A DNA stretch of 64,000 nt from WTGA01 sp965231865 (GCA_965231865.1 CBDDOJ010000002.1:186001-250000), one strand, 5' to 3'. Shown: positions 43,002-52,716, counted from the first letter of the stretch. The notes: a model not told the origin generated them from the sequence alone. Numbers and translations: made by a program.

Positions 43002-44005
43002 AACGGATCGTCCGCATTCGACTGCACAGACGTAATCGCAATGAGCTGCACGATATCGTCTACACTGCACCCTCGTGAAAGATCATTGACGGGACACTTC
43101 AGTCCCTGCAGCACCGGTCCCACTGCCCGAACCCCCCCGATTCGCTGGGCGATTTTATACCCGATATTTGCCGACTGCAGGTCCGGGAAAACAAACACGT
43201 TGGCCGGGGCCCGGGCATTGATTCCCGGTGCTTTTTGCTCCAGGATGCGGGGAACCACTGCGGCATCAAACTGGACTTCGGTCATCAATGCCAGGTCCGG
43301 CCGCTGCCGGGAAATGATTTCTCCGGCTTCCCTTACCTTCTCTACATTGGAATGCGAGGCGCTTCCGGAAGTCGAGAACGAAAGCAGGGCGACCCGGGGG
43401 TCCAGGTTGACCAGGTTTCGGCCACTGTCCGCCGTGGCCATGGCAATGCCGGCAAGCTGCTGTGCATCGGGGTCAATGACCAGGGCACAATCGGCATACA
43501 GCGCCGTCCCCTGCATGGCCTGGTGAGGCAGCTCGTGTTCCATAATCATGAAACTTGAAACCCGCCCTGCACCCGGCCTCATTCCAATCACCTGCAATGC
43601 CCGGCGAACAACCTCCGAGGTCGTACTGGCTGCACCGGCAACACAGCCCTCGGCATCTCCACTGCGGACCATGCATGTCGCGTAAACCAGCGGATTCATG
43701 ATTTCTGTCGCCGCCGTGTCTTCGGTCATCCCCCTGTGTCTTCTCCATTCGAGAAGCTGTGACTGATACCTCCTGGTTCCGGGGCTGTTTTCAGGGTCGA
43801 TGATCTCAACCGAAGAGAGATCGACCCGGCTCCGGTGAGCAAAGTCCGCAATCTGCCGGGGGTTGCCCACCAGGATGATCCGGGCGATTTTCCGGCGTGT
43901 GATGATCGAGGCGGCCCGGATGATTCGAATGTCACCGGATTCGGGCAATACGATTCGACTGGAGACCGACTTGGCGATTTCAGTAATTCGGTCCAGGGCG
44001 CGCAT
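42998..44005 (-). CDS. pta: Phosphate acetyltransferase
   Basis: A 335-residue short-form phosphotransacetylase. Family stretches are RIVLPESGDIRIIRAA (about residues 17-32), NPLVYATCMVRSGDAEGCVAGA (about 104-125) and VALLSFSTSGSASH (about 203-216), then the C-terminal NVFVFPDLQSANIGYKIAQRIGG. It turns the acetyl phosphate made by Xsc into acetyl-CoA, which explains the pairing with xsc. The 299-base gap upstream (44006-44304) holds no gene or signal that I can identify. Confidence 0.93.
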   Translation of the reverse strand: MRALDRITEIAKSVSSRIVLPESGDIRIIRAASIITRRKIARIILVGNPRQIADFAHRSRVDLSSVEIIDPENSPGTRRYQSQLLEWRRHRGMTEDTAATEIMNPLVYATCMVRSGDAEGCVAGAASTTSEVVRRALQVIGMRPGAGRVSSFMIMEHELPHQAMQGTALYADCALVIDPDAQQLAGIAMATADSGRNLVNLDPRVALLSFSTSGSASHSNVEKVREAGEIISRQRPDLALMTEVQFDAAVVPRILEQKAPGINARAPANVFVFPDLQSANIGYKIAQRIGGVRAVGPVLQGLKCPVNDLSRGCSVDDIVQLIAITSVQSNADDPL

Positions 44006-44304
44006 GGCGGAAAATTCGCATCAACGAACGGAAAATGCAAGAGATATCCGGCACGCCGGCATGGAGCGCAAACGGTTCGGGGCACATCCGGCCAAAACGG
44101 GGTCTTTACCCGGCATATCGGTGCACGGCCCCCTGCCGGATGGCGGGCCACCGGAAGACCAAGCCGTTGCGTGTGCCACGCCCTCGTTTCACGGGTCAGC
44201 CCATTGCGTCGTGTCGGGCCGTTTCCCTGCCTTCAGGCATTCGCGACCTCCCCGCCCGGGTCCCCGCCGAGAGCAGGGCGACTGGACCCTGGCCTGAGCG
44301 CAAC

Positions 44305-46068
44305 TTATACAAAATCCCGGTATTTCGCCAGGTGGCGTACCGGCTTTGACAGCGCATCCCTGCGGAACGGGTCCCCCAGTTCCCGGGTACACATGATTTC
44401 AATCACCGTGGTTTTCCCGTCATTCATCTGGGCATCAATGGCCCGGGTCAATGCCGGCCCAACCTCCTCCAGCCTGTCCACGATCACTCCTTCGGTACCC
44501 ATGGCTTTTCCGACCTCGGCAAAGCTTGGATTGTCCAGTTCATCGGCCACAAACCGGCGATTATAGAAATCCACCTGGTTTTTCTTTTCCGCCCCCCACT
44601 GGCGGTTGTGGAATACCACCCCGGTAACCGGAATATTGTGCCGCACTGCGGTCATGATTTCTGACATGCTCATGGACCAGGCGCCATCCCCTGAATAGGC
44701 CACCGCCGGGCGTTCAGGGGCCGCGCATTTCGCCCCGATCATGGTGGGCAGGGCGTAGCCGCAGTTCCCCCAGCTCATGGGCGCCAGGAAACTCCGGGGG
44801 CGCTCAAATCGAAGATAACTGTTGGCAATGGCATTGATGTTGCCGATATCGGTTGAAACCATCACATCCGAAGGCATTGCGGTTTCCAGTTCACGCAGCA
44901 CCTGCCGTGGATGAAGCCAGTTGCCGGCCTCTTCCCCCTGTTCCTTGATCATGTCCAGGCTGTAGTCATCTTTTTCGTGGAGCCATCCATCCAGCTCCGC
45001 CTCCCAGGCGGCCTTGTCCCCCGCGATTTCCCGGGCGCGGTCGTCCCGGGTGGCATCACAGGCCAGTTCCCGGCTTTGGATGCGGGCCAGCAATGCCTTT
45101 GCGGAAGCGCCTGCATCCCCACAGATTCCGACCGAGATTTTCTTTACCAGGCCCAGCATTTTATGGTCCGCATCCACCTGGATAATTTTGGCATCCTTGG
45201 GCCAGTAATCGATGCCATACTGGGGCAGGGTGCCGAAGGGTCCGAGCCGGGTTCCCAGGGCAAGGACCACATCCGCTTTTGAAATCAGCGACATGGCCGC
45301 CTTGGAACCATGGTAACCCAGGGGACCGCACCACAACGGGTGGCTGGCCGGAAAGGAATCATTGTGCAGATAGCTGTTGACTACCGCCGCACCCAGCCGT
45401 TCTGCCAGGGCAACGCATTCTTCCACGGCGTCTCCCATCACCACCCCGCCGCCAGAGACAATCACCGGAAATTTTGCCTTTGCCAGCATGTCCGCGGCTT
45501 CATTCAGCGTTCTTTCTCCACCCGGACCCCGGTCAAGCACCATGGGCTGGGGTATTTCTATATCCACATCACCAAAAAAATAATCCCGGGGAATATTCAG
45601 CTGGGTCGGGCCAAGTTCCGAATGCGCGCGGTCAAAACAGCGGGCCGTGTATTCAGCCATTCGTTTCGGATTGTTGACGTGTCCCTGGTACTTGACGAAT
45701 TCCTGGAACATGGGAAGCTGGTTGGCTTCCTGGAACCCCCCCAGGCCCTGGCCCATGGTTCCGGTCTCCGGCGTGATCATCACGACCGGGGAATGGGCCC
45801 AGAAAGCGGCGGCAATGCCGGTGACACAGTTGCTGATCCCGGGGCCATTCTGGCCGATGACCACCCCGTGGCGCCCACTGACCCGGGAGTACCCATCCGC
45901 CATGTGGGCGGCCCCCTGTTCGTGCACCACCGGGATGAGCCGGATTCCCGCGGGTGCAAAGATGTCCATGGCATCCATAAATGCGGACCCCATGATGCCG
46001 AACATTTCCGTTACTCCCTGGGCGGCCATGGTTTCCACGAATGCTTCGGAGGTGGTCATTTTTGTCAT
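44305..46068 (-). CDS. xsc: Sulfoacetaldehyde acetyltransferase
   Basis: A 587-residue thiamine-diphosphate enzyme. The N-terminal domain has FGIMGSAFMDAMDIF (about residues 23-37) and IGQNGPGISNCVTGIAAAFW. The central domain has CGPLGYHGSKAAMSLISKADVVLALGTRLGPF. The cofactor-binding GDGAWSMSMSEIMTAVRHNIPV and GVVFHNRQWGAEKKNQVDFY are in the C-terminal domain. These features separate Xsc from acetolactate synthase and glyoxylate carboligase. It converts sulfoacetaldehyde and phosphate to acetyl phosphate and sulfite, the last carbon step of taurine and related C2-sulfonate use. An AGGGGAAA ribosome-binding site precedes the start. Confidence 0.93.
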   Translation of the reverse strand: MTKMTTSEAFVETMAAQGVTEMFGIMGSAFMDAMDIFAPAGIRLIPVVHEQGAAHMADGYSRVSGRHGVVIGQNGPGISNCVTGIAAAFWAHSPVVMITPETGTMGQGLGGFQEANQLPMFQEFVKYQGHVNNPKRMAEYTARCFDRAHSELGPTQLNIPRDYFFGDVDIEIPQPMVLDRGPGGERTLNEAADMLAKAKFPVIVSGGGVVMGDAVEECVALAERLGAAVVNSYLHNDSFPASHPLWCGPLGYHGSKAAMSLISKADVVLALGTRLGPFGTLPQYGIDYWPKDAKIIQVDADHKMLGLVKKISVGICGDAGASAKALLARIQSRELACDATRDDRAREIAGDKAAWEAELDGWLHEKDDYSLDMIKEQGEEAGNWLHPRQVLRELETAMPSDVMVSTDIGNINAIANSYLRFERPRSFLAPMSWGNCGYALPTMIGAKCAAPERPAVAYSGDGAWSMSMSEIMTAVRHNIPVTGVVFHNRQWGAEKKNQVDFYNRRFVADELDNPSFAEVGKAMGTEGVIVDRLEEVGPALTRAIDAQMNDGKTTVIEIMCTRELGDPFRRDALSKPVRHLAKYRDFV

Positions 46069-46110
46069 CGGATTTTCCCCTGATACTAGATAAATCGAAA
46101 CGGATGGAGG

Positions 46111-47232
46111 TTACAGGCCCCCAAGGGCAGACACCGCATCGTGATACTCGAAGCCCAGGTCTTCGGCAACTTCGCGGTAGGTAATTTTCCCGGCGCACAC
46201 ATTCAATCCGTTTCTGAGGTGTTCATCTTCCATCAGCGCGTCCCGGACCCCCTTGTTCGCCAGGGCAATGGCGAAAGGCAGGGTGACGTTATTCAGTGCA
46301 AAGGTGGAGGTGCGCGGTACGCCTCCAGGCATGTTTGCCACGCAGTAATGGACGACATCGTCCACCATATACGTGGGGTCGGCGTGGGTCGTGGCCCGGG
46401 AGGTCTCGCAACAACCGCCCTGGTCAATCGCAACATCCACGATTACCGACCCGCGTTTCATGTTTTTGACCATTTCCGCGGTGACCAGCTTGGGAGCTTC
46501 CGCCCCGGGAATCAGCACCCCGCCAATCACCAGGTCTGCACTCAATACATGTTGTTCCAGTGCATCCGCAGTGGAAAATACGGAATTCGTCGTTCTCTGG
46601 AACTGTTGCCAGTGGCGTTCGAGTGCATAGGGATTGTTGTCCAGAACCCACACGTCAGCCCCCATTCCAACCGCGATATGGCAGGCATGGGTTCCAACCA
46701 CTCCTGCACCAAGTACCACCACCTTGGCCGGGTCAACACCCGGGACTCCGCCAAGCAGCATCCCTTTTCCGCCATGGGGCTGCTCGAGACAATACGCACC
46801 GGCCTGGACGGACATCCGTCCCGCCACCTTGGACATGGGAGCAAGCAGGGGGAGTCCGCCGAACGGGCTCGTCACCGTCTCATACGCAATGCATGTTGCC
46901 CCGGAGTCCACCAGGTCCCTGGCCTGAGCCGGGTCCGGTGCGAGGTGGAGGTAGGTGTACAGTATCTGGCCTTCCCTCAACATTGCACGTTCGACCGCCT
47001 GGGGTTCCTTGACCTTGATGACCAGTTCGGACCGGGCGAAAATTTCCTCGGCAGAATCCACCACGCCTGCACCCGCAACCTGGTATTCCCCGTCCACCGC
47101 ACCAATGCCGGTACCGGCATTGGTTTCAATGATGACTTCATGTCCTTGCTTGATCATTTCACGTACACTGGTGGGGGTCAGACCCACACGGTATTCATGA
47201 TTTTTTATTTCTTTAGGGACACCGACCAACAT
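46111..47232 (-). CDS. ald: Alanine dehydrogenase
   Basis: A 373-residue NAD-dependent alanine dehydrogenase. It begins MLVGVPKEIKNHEYRVGLTP and has the catalytic-site stretch VIKVKEPQ (about residues 71-78), HLAPDP, the dinucleotide motif VVVLGAGVVGTHA (about 169-181) and NMPGGVPRTST (about 299-309). It regenerates pyruvate from alanine, which is the usual companion of taurine-pyruvate aminotransferase and Xsc. No such aminotransferase gene is in the window. It is the first gene of the minus-strand operon. Confidence 0.95.
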   Translation of the reverse strand: MLVGVPKEIKNHEYRVGLTPTSVREMIKQGHEVIIETNAGTGIGAVDGEYQVAGAGVVDSAEEIFARSELVIKVKEPQAVERAMLREGQILYTYLHLAPDPAQARDLVDSGATCIAYETVTSPFGGLPLLAPMSKVAGRMSVQAGAYCLEQPHGGKGMLLGGVPGVDPAKVVVLGAGVVGTHACHIAVGMGADVWVLDNNPYALERHWQQFQRTTNSVFSTADALEQHVLSADLVIGGVLIPGAEAPKLVTAEMVKNMKRGSVIVDVAIDQGGCCETSRATTHADPTYMVDDVVHYCVANMPGGVPRTSTFALNNVTLPFAIALANKGVRDALMEDEHLRNGLNVCAGKITYREVAEDLGFEYHDAVSALGGL

Positions 47233-47633
47233 GTCAATTCCTCAGAGTATACGATCCGGGCATGCTGCCCGGCCTGTGTAATTCGATGCTGTGTACATTG
47301 GCGCGAAAAAATAGTGATTCCAGTAAAAAAATTCTAGTACCAAACCCATTCGAACGACTATGCCAGATTGCATAACCTGTTGTTATTGCTATACGATTTT
47401 TTCAGCGGGCCCATTTGTTTAATTTCCGGGCGGACTCTTGTACACTCCGGTTTGCAGCCATCCACTTCAATATCGGTGTTGCCTTCGATTGATCCATTTC
47501 CGATAATCCGCAATACACCCCGCACACAGCCCCCCATGCAACCCTCCACGGCCATCCCTTTCCAGGTTTTCCGTTTTCGGTTTTCCATTTCCCCGACCCG
47601 GAAGCGTATTCCCCCTCCCATTGATTCCGCAAC
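47233..47633. other. Divergent control gap between ald and the BBOX-like gene
   Basis: About 400 bases without a recognised gene. The left half (47280-47405) is relatively AT-rich and probably holds the ald promoter reading leftward. No operator, repeat or RNA structure could be assigned with confidence, and the RutR-type palindrome is absent. Confidence 0.5.
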
Positions 47634-48821
47634 GTGAAAACCCCGGTCCAGCCAGAGAAATGCGACGCAATCGCCAAGCAGTCTGACCAGACCGTCCATG
47701 TGCAGTGGAACGATGGACACCAGGCAGAATTTCATTATATCTGGCTTCGGGACAACTGTCGATGTGTCCTTTGCGGGAACCCGGCCATCGGCAGGCGAAA
47801 ATCCCGGTTAACGTCATTGAATCTTGACGACTCCCCCTCCAGGATGTCTGTCAGCCCGGGAGGCCCGGTGGAAATCCAGTGGCAGGATGGCCATGTCAGC
47901 ACCTTCGAATTCAACTGGTTGCGTCAACATGCCTATGGCATTGAACACCGCCGGGGCCGGGTTCACCCGGTACGACTGTGGGACAGGGACTACCTCGGCA
48001 ACCCCCCAACCTTTGCATTTGATGCCATCGGGGCCAGCGACCGGAAATTTCTTGAAATGCTGCAGGTGGTGCGGGACCAGGGTCTGTGCTTTATACAAAA
48101 CGCCCCGGCCAAACCGGGAACTCTCGAAGCACTGGCCTCCAGGATCGGGCCATTGCAGGAAAGCAATTTCGGGCGCGTCCAGGACCTGGTCATCGACAGC
48201 ACCAAAAGAAGCATTGCAAACAGTTATGAGGGACTGAAACCGCACACGGATGAACCCTATCGTGCGTCTCCACCCGGTGTACTGATGTTTCACTGCCTGG
48301 AAACCGACCGGGAGGGGGCCGGGGCCTCCACCTTTTTGGATGGTTTCGAGGCGGCATCCACCCTGCGCGAAGAAGACCCGGAGGGTTTTCAGGCCCTTTG
48401 CAGGAACCATCAGCGGTTTCGCCGGCATTTTGCCGGTGAGGTGGACCTGATTGCAGAATTTCCCCTGATTACGCTGGATGAGTTCGGGAATATTGTGGGA
48501 ATACGCATCAATGACCGGGTGGCCGCCCCGCTTTGCATTCCACCTGAAAATGTGAATGCCTACTACCGGGGGCTGAAAGGACTGCTGAAATTATGTGAAG
48601 ACCCGGATCGCATGATCGAACGTGCTTTGAGCCCGGGTGATATGGCGGTGTTTGACAACCACCGCATTTTACATGGCCGGACCAGGTTGACCCTGACCGG
48701 ACGACGGTGGCTCCAGTGGGTCCAGGTCGAGCGCGGTGACTTTTACAGCCGCATCCGGGTCCTGAGCGATGATCTTGGCGCGGCCCGTGACGACAACCCT
48801 TTTCTACGGGGGTCGTATTGA
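47634..48821 (+). CDS. Gamma-butyrobetaine-hydroxylase-like Fe(II)/2-oxoglutarate dioxygenase
   Basis: A 395-residue protein with the two-domain layout of gamma-butyrobetaine dioxygenase. The N-terminal zinc-binding domain has FHYIWLRDNCRCVLCGNPAIGRR (about residues 33-55) and the C-terminal TauD/TfdA domain has the iron site HTDEPYR (about 206-212) and the distal HRILHGRTRL (about 342-351). The start is GTG with a weak ribosome-binding site; no better one is visible. Relatives hydroxylate trimethylammonium compounds, including carnitine precursors and trimethylaminoethylphosphonate. Substrate here is unknown; it diverges from ald-xsc. Confidence 0.85.
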   Translation: MKTPVQPEKCDAIAKQSDQTVHVQWNDGHQAEFHYIWLRDNCRCVLCGNPAIGRRKSRLTSLNLDDSPSRMSVSPGGPVEIQWQDGHVSTFEFNWLRQHAYGIEHRRGRVHPVRLWDRDYLGNPPTFAFDAIGASDRKFLEMLQVVRDQGLCFIQNAPAKPGTLEALASRIGPLQESNFGRVQDLVIDSTKRSIANSYEGLKPHTDEPYRASPPGVLMFHCLETDREGAGASTFLDGFEAASTLREEDPEGFQALCRNHQRFRRHFAGEVDLIAEFPLITLDEFGNIVGIRINDRVAAPLCIPPENVNAYYRGLKGLLKLCEDPDRMIERALSPGDMAVFDNHRILHGRTRLTLTGRRWLQWVQVERGDFYSRIRVLSDDLGAARDDNPFLRGSY

Positions 48822-48882
48822 TCCCTTTGGGAATTATATATTTAACCCCCGTTCCAGAAACCTGTCAAAGGAGGCATCCATT

Positions 48883-49638
48883 ATGAAGGTCTTGCTAGTT
48901 ACCGGAAGCAGTCGCGGCATCGGTGCCGAAATATGCCGGCTGGCCGCAACCCGGGGATGGGCCGTTTGCGTCAACTACGCCCGGTCGTCATCCGAAGCCC
49001 AGGAAGTGGTGAAGACGATCCGGGACGGGGGCGGGGTGGCGATTGCCTGCCAGGCCGACATCGCACGGGAAAGCGAAGTGATTGAAATGTTCCGGTGTAT
49101 CGACAATGAACTTGGCCCCATTACCGGGCTGGTCAACAATGCGGGCATCAATGGAGGCGGGGTGCGCGTGGATGATATCGACCCCGGGGAAATAGAAAGA
49201 CTGTTCAGGGTCAATGTCTTTGGCGCGATGTACTGCGCAAAACATGCGGTCAGGAGGATGGCAAAACGGTATGGCGGCAACGGCGGCCGTATTGTCAATA
49301 TCTCATCCGCCGCTTCCCGTCACGGCGGTCCGGGCTATACCGACTACGCGGCCTCCAAGGCGGCCCTGGATACCTTTACGGTGGGCCTGGCAAAGGAACA
49401 GGCCACAGAAGGAATCCGGGTAAACTGTCTTCGACCCGGGGCCAGCATGACGGAACTCAGTGTTGTCTATGCACAGGACCATCCGGAGTGGCTGGACTGG
49501 GTGATGGAACAGGTTCCCCTGGGAAGACCCGGGGAAGTGGGGGAAATCGCCAGTGCCGCCCTGTTTTTGCTGTCGGACAAGGCCTCCTACATCACCGGTG
49601 CAGTGCTGGATGCCTCCGGTGGATGGGTCAGTCCCTGA
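48883..49638 (+). CDS. SDR-family oxidoreductase
   Basis: A 251-residue classical short-chain dehydrogenase. It has the cofactor motif TGSSRGIGAEI (about residues 7-17), NNAG (about 86-89), the catalytic Ser in NISSAASRHGGPGYTDYAASKAA with Tyr-x-x-x-Lys (about 152-156) and the C-terminal YITGAVLDASGGW. An AAAGGAGG ribosome-binding site supports the start at MKVLLV, which is 38 codons after the first possible in-frame start. It lies 61 bases behind the BBOX-like gene. Substrate is unknown. Confidence 0.9.
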   Translation: MKVLLVTGSSRGIGAEICRLAATRGWAVCVNYARSSSEAQEVVKTIRDGGGVAIACQADIARESEVIEMFRCIDNELGPITGLVNNAGINGGGVRVDDIDPGEIERLFRVNVFGAMYCAKHAVRRMAKRYGGNGGRIVNISSAASRHGGPGYTDYAASKAALDTFTVGLAKEQATEGIRVNCLRPGASMTELSVVYAQDHPEWLDWVMEQVPLGRPGEVGEIASAALFLLSDKASYITGAVLDASGGWVSP

Positions 49639-49783
49639 TCACCCGGGTACGGCCGCCTTGAACGCCCCGTGAACACGCCATCCGGCAAACCGGTGAATCC
49701 CATGATTCCGGGAGGCCGCACCCCGGCAATGGTCTCTTGTGGCGGTGCAGACCATCCGCGGTTCCGGCTCCCGGGGTCCCCGC

Positions 49784-50287
49784 ATGAATAATCCGGAAAA
49801 CGAAACCGTTGTCATTGTCGATGGTGCCGACACGGTGGTCGATGCCGCGCCGCGTTCCATGATGCGGGCCACCGGGATGCTTCACCGTACGACCTATCTG
49901 CTGGTTTTCAGCTCAAGGGGGGAGCTTCTGGTACAGACCAGGACGGCCACCAAGGATATCTTCCCGGGTCTGCTGGATTTCGCGGCTGGCGGGGTGGTGC
50001 TGGCGGGGGAAACCTATCCGCAATCCGCCGAACGGGAACTCAATGAAGAACTGGGGATCATCGTGCCGTTGGAATACGCGTTCGAACTGTATTTTGAAGA
50101 CATGCATTCGCTGCCCCGAAACCGAAACTGGGGCCGGGTGTATACCTGTGTGTGCGATGGCCCGTTTGTCCTCCAGAAAGAAGAGGTGGCTTCGGCAGAA
50201 TTTATTGGAATCGAGGCGGCCTTGAAGATTGATCCATCCCGGGTCACCCCGGATACCCGGCAGGTCCTGCTCCAGCACCTGCTGTAA
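49784..50287 (+). CDS. Nudix hydrolase, YfcD-like
   Basis: A 167-residue Nudix protein with an exact Nudix box: GVVLAGE followed by TYPQSAERELNEELGI (about residues 68-90). The stretch HRTTYLLVFSSRGELLVQTRTATKDIFPGLLDF resembles YfcD and isopentenyl-diphosphate isomerase-like Nudix enzymes. The MNNPENE start is chosen over one 15 codons upstream. It sits between the SDR and PhyH genes, but a link to their pathway is not evident. Confidence 0.85.
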   Translation: MNNPENETVVIVDGADTVVDAAPRSMMRATGMLHRTTYLLVFSSRGELLVQTRTATKDIFPGLLDFAAGGVVLAGETYPQSAERELNEELGIIVPLEYAFELYFEDMHSLPRNRNWGRVYTCVCDGPFVLQKEEVASAEFIGIEAALKIDPSRVTPDTRQVLLQHLL

Positions 50288-50338
50288 CGGCCTGCCCGCC
50301 TCCGTCCAATCCGTGACCTCCGAACAAGCCCAACCCCA

Positions 50339-51295
50339 ATGAACCTGATCAACCCCCGGCAGATTGCCCTGTTTCACAAAAACGGCTACCTGGTGGTGGA
50401 AAATTTCAATGCCCCGGACCTGGTTGAATCGGCGAAGGCACGGTTCAAGCCCCTTTTCCACGGAGAATTTGAAACCGGTGTGCAGCCGGATGAATGGAAC
50501 TGGCGGGCCGGGACCAGTCCCGAAGACCATACCCGGCAAATCTGTAATGGCTGGAAGTCTGACCGGGCCATCGCACGGCTGGTGCTGAACCGGAAAGTCG
50601 GCCAGGCCTGCTCCCGGCTCATGGGTTGGCCCGGCACCCGGATCAACCAGGACAATGTGATCTGGAAACCACCGGGTGCCCAACCCCTCGGTTTCCACCA
50701 GGACGATGCCTACCAGGACTGGATTGACCCCCCCTCCCTGGTCAGTTGCTGGATGGCGCTGGACGATACCCGGGAAGAAGGCGGCACCATCGAATATGTC
50801 CGAAACTCCAATCATTGGCCGGTGGAACCGAAAAAATTCACTTTTCATGCCCCACAGAAGTATCGGGAGGGATTGCGGTTTTCCATGAAGCGGATGGGTA
50901 TCGCGGACTGCAAAATCGACCGGCTGTGCATCAAGGCGGGAGACGTCGTGTTTCACCATGGCCGGACCTGGCATGGTTCTGGAGTCAATTCAACTCGCAA
51001 ACCAAGGCGTTCCGTCGTTGCCCACTGCATGTCGTCGCAGGCACGGTTTCATCCCGTGAGGACCAGTCCGATATACAGCCGCTACAGGCAATACGGCAGC
51101 ACCGAAATGGAAGAAAGTTATTTCCCGGTCATTTACAGCGAAACCGGATATCGGTCCGGATTTCTCGAAGAGCTTCTGTGCCCTGCCCCCCCTGCACACA
51201 GGGAGGAAAAAATCCCTCCCGGCGACGGGCGCGGTGACGATGTCAGCGATTGTCCGGTACACCGCGACACGGCGGATTCCGAAACCACCCCCTGA
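50339..51295 (+). CDS. Phytanoyl-CoA dioxygenase family protein
   Basis: A 318-residue PhyH-fold Fe(II)/2-oxoglutarate dioxygenase. The iron-binding HxD is in GFHQDDAYQDW (about residues 118-128), and the distal His and 2-oxoglutarate Arg are in FHHGRTWHGSGVNSTRKPRR (about 204-223). It is the second dioxygenase in this plus-strand group. The C-terminal 40 residues are polar and probably disordered. Substrate unknown. It overlaps the upstream part of the protease gene only in a start region that I reject. Confidence 0.85.
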   Translation: MNLINPRQIALFHKNGYLVVENFNAPDLVESAKARFKPLFHGEFETGVQPDEWNWRAGTSPEDHTRQICNGWKSDRAIARLVLNRKVGQACSRLMGWPGTRINQDNVIWKPPGAQPLGFHQDDAYQDWIDPPSLVSCWMALDDTREEGGTIEYVRNSNHWPVEPKKFTFHAPQKYREGLRFSMKRMGIADCKIDRLCIKAGDVVFHHGRTWHGSGVNSTRKPRRSVVAHCMSSQARFHPVRTSPIYSRYRQYGSTEMEESYFPVIYSETGYRSGFLEELLCPAPPAHREEKIPPGDGRGDDVSDCPVHRDTADSETTP

Positions 51296-51348
51296 ATGTG
51301 CCGATTGGGTTAGAATATCCTTCAAATCTTATTGACCCCAATCAGGTG

Positions 51349-52701
51349 ATGTCCCGGCTCATCCGCTTTTTGACTGCATTGCACCTCCTGTTGTTCGCTC
51401 AAGCCATCCAGTCGGCCCTCCCCCTGGCCACCCCCGATGGAGGGGAATTGCCCAGCCTGGCCCCCATGCTGCAGGAAGTACTCCCCGCCGTGGTCAACAT
51501 TTCAACCCGCAGCAAGGTCCGGACAACGGCAAACCCCTTGATGCAGGACCCGTTTTTCCGCCGGTTTTTCAACCTCCCCCAACAATCCCGTCCCAGCAGC
51601 AGCCTGGGCTCAGGGGTCATTGTGGATGCCGCCAACGGATATGTCATTACCAACCATCACGTCATCGACAAGGCCGATGAAATCATCGTCACCACCAAGG
51701 ACGGACACAAACTGGACGCCAGGCTGGTGGGTTCCGATACGGCCAGTGACGTGGCGATCATCCAGGTGGACAGCGATCATCTTGCCGAGATCATACTGGG
51801 AGTATCCGAAGAATTGCGGGTGGGGGATTTCGTTGTGGCCATTGGCAGTCCGTTTGGGTTAAGCCATACCGTAACCTCCGGCATCGTCAGTGCCCTGGGC
51901 CGAAGTGGCCTGGGCATCGAAGGATATGAGGATTTTATTCAGACCGACGCTTCCATCAACCCTGGAAATTCCGGTGGCGCGCTGGTCAATCTGCGGGGGG
52001 AATTGATCGGCATCAATACTGCCATCCTGTCCCGGGGCGGTGGAAGTGTGGGCATTGGCCTGTCCATTCCCGTTGACATGGTCAAGAGCCTGATGGATCA
52101 GCTGCTGGAGCATGGTGAAGTCAAACGGGGCCTGCTGGGGGTGCGCATGCAGGACCTCACTCCTCCCCTTGCCAGTGCCATCGGCATCGCCGGAAAAAAG
52201 GGTGCCCTGATATCGGAGGTGATCCCGGACTCGGCTGCAGACGAAGTCGGGCTCAGGGAGGGGGATGTCATCGTCCTGTTCAACCAGTCCGCGGTGGAAA
52301 ACAGTGCGGATTTGCGCAATGCCGTGGGACTGGTCCGTCCCGGCATGGAAGCCGAAATGGAGTATTACCGGGACGGGGTCCGGGAATCCGCCACCGTCAG
52401 GATCCAGGCGTTCAAGGAAGCAGCCTCCCCGGATTCCCATGTGATCAGCCGGCTTCATGGCGCAAAGTTCAAGAACGCTTCCCCGGATGGAAAAACCAAG
52501 CAGGGTGTGGTGGTGATTGGCATCACTGCGGGCAGCCCGGCGGAGTCGACGGGCCTGAAGGAGAACGACATCATTGTCGGCATCAACCAGCAGGCCGTCA
52601 ACAACCTGGATGACATGAAGCGGATTACCGCCAGCGCAGCCGGCAGGCTGGCCATTACATTGATCCGAAATGAAAGTACGTTACTATTGGTCATCCAATA
52701 A
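51349..52701 (+). CDS. Periplasmic serine protease, DegQ/DegP family
   Basis: A 450-residue HtrA-type protease. A signal peptide covers about residues 1-23 (FLTALHLLLFAQAIQSA). The catalytic triad is His in TNHHVIDKAD (about 101), Asp in DTASDVAIIQVD (about 132) and Ser in NPGNSGGALVNL (about 206). Two PDZ domains follow (about 255-340 and 365-445). It degrades misfolded envelope proteins. The ATG at 51349 is chosen because it places the signal peptide at the N-terminus. Confidence 0.92.
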   Translation: MSRLIRFLTALHLLLFAQAIQSALPLATPDGGELPSLAPMLQEVLPAVVNISTRSKVRTTANPLMQDPFFRRFFNLPQQSRPSSSLGSGVIVDAANGYVITNHHVIDKADEIIVTTKDGHKLDARLVGSDTASDVAIIQVDSDHLAEIILGVSEELRVGDFVVAIGSPFGLSHTVTSGIVSALGRSGLGIEGYEDFIQTDASINPGNSGGALVNLRGELIGINTAILSRGGGSVGIGLSIPVDMVKSLMDQLLEHGEVKRGLLGVRMQDLTPPLASAIGIAGKKGALISEVIPDSAADEVGLREGDVIVLFNQSAVENSADLRNAVGLVRPGMEAEMEYYRDGVRESATVRIQAFKEAASPDSHVISRLHGAKFKNASPDGKTKQGVVVIGITAGSPAESTGLKENDIIVGINQQAVNNLDDMKRITASAAGRLAITLIRNESTLLLVIQ

Positions 52702-52716
52702 ACCCTTTTTCGAAAA

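Noticed and set aside
44305..46068. Glyoxylate carboligase (gcl) as the identity of the thiamine enzyme
   Set aside because: Tempting because of the glyoxylate context, but motifs such as GPLGYHGSKAAMSLISKADVVLALGTR and the neighbouring pta and ald genes fit sulfoacetaldehyde acetyltransferase.
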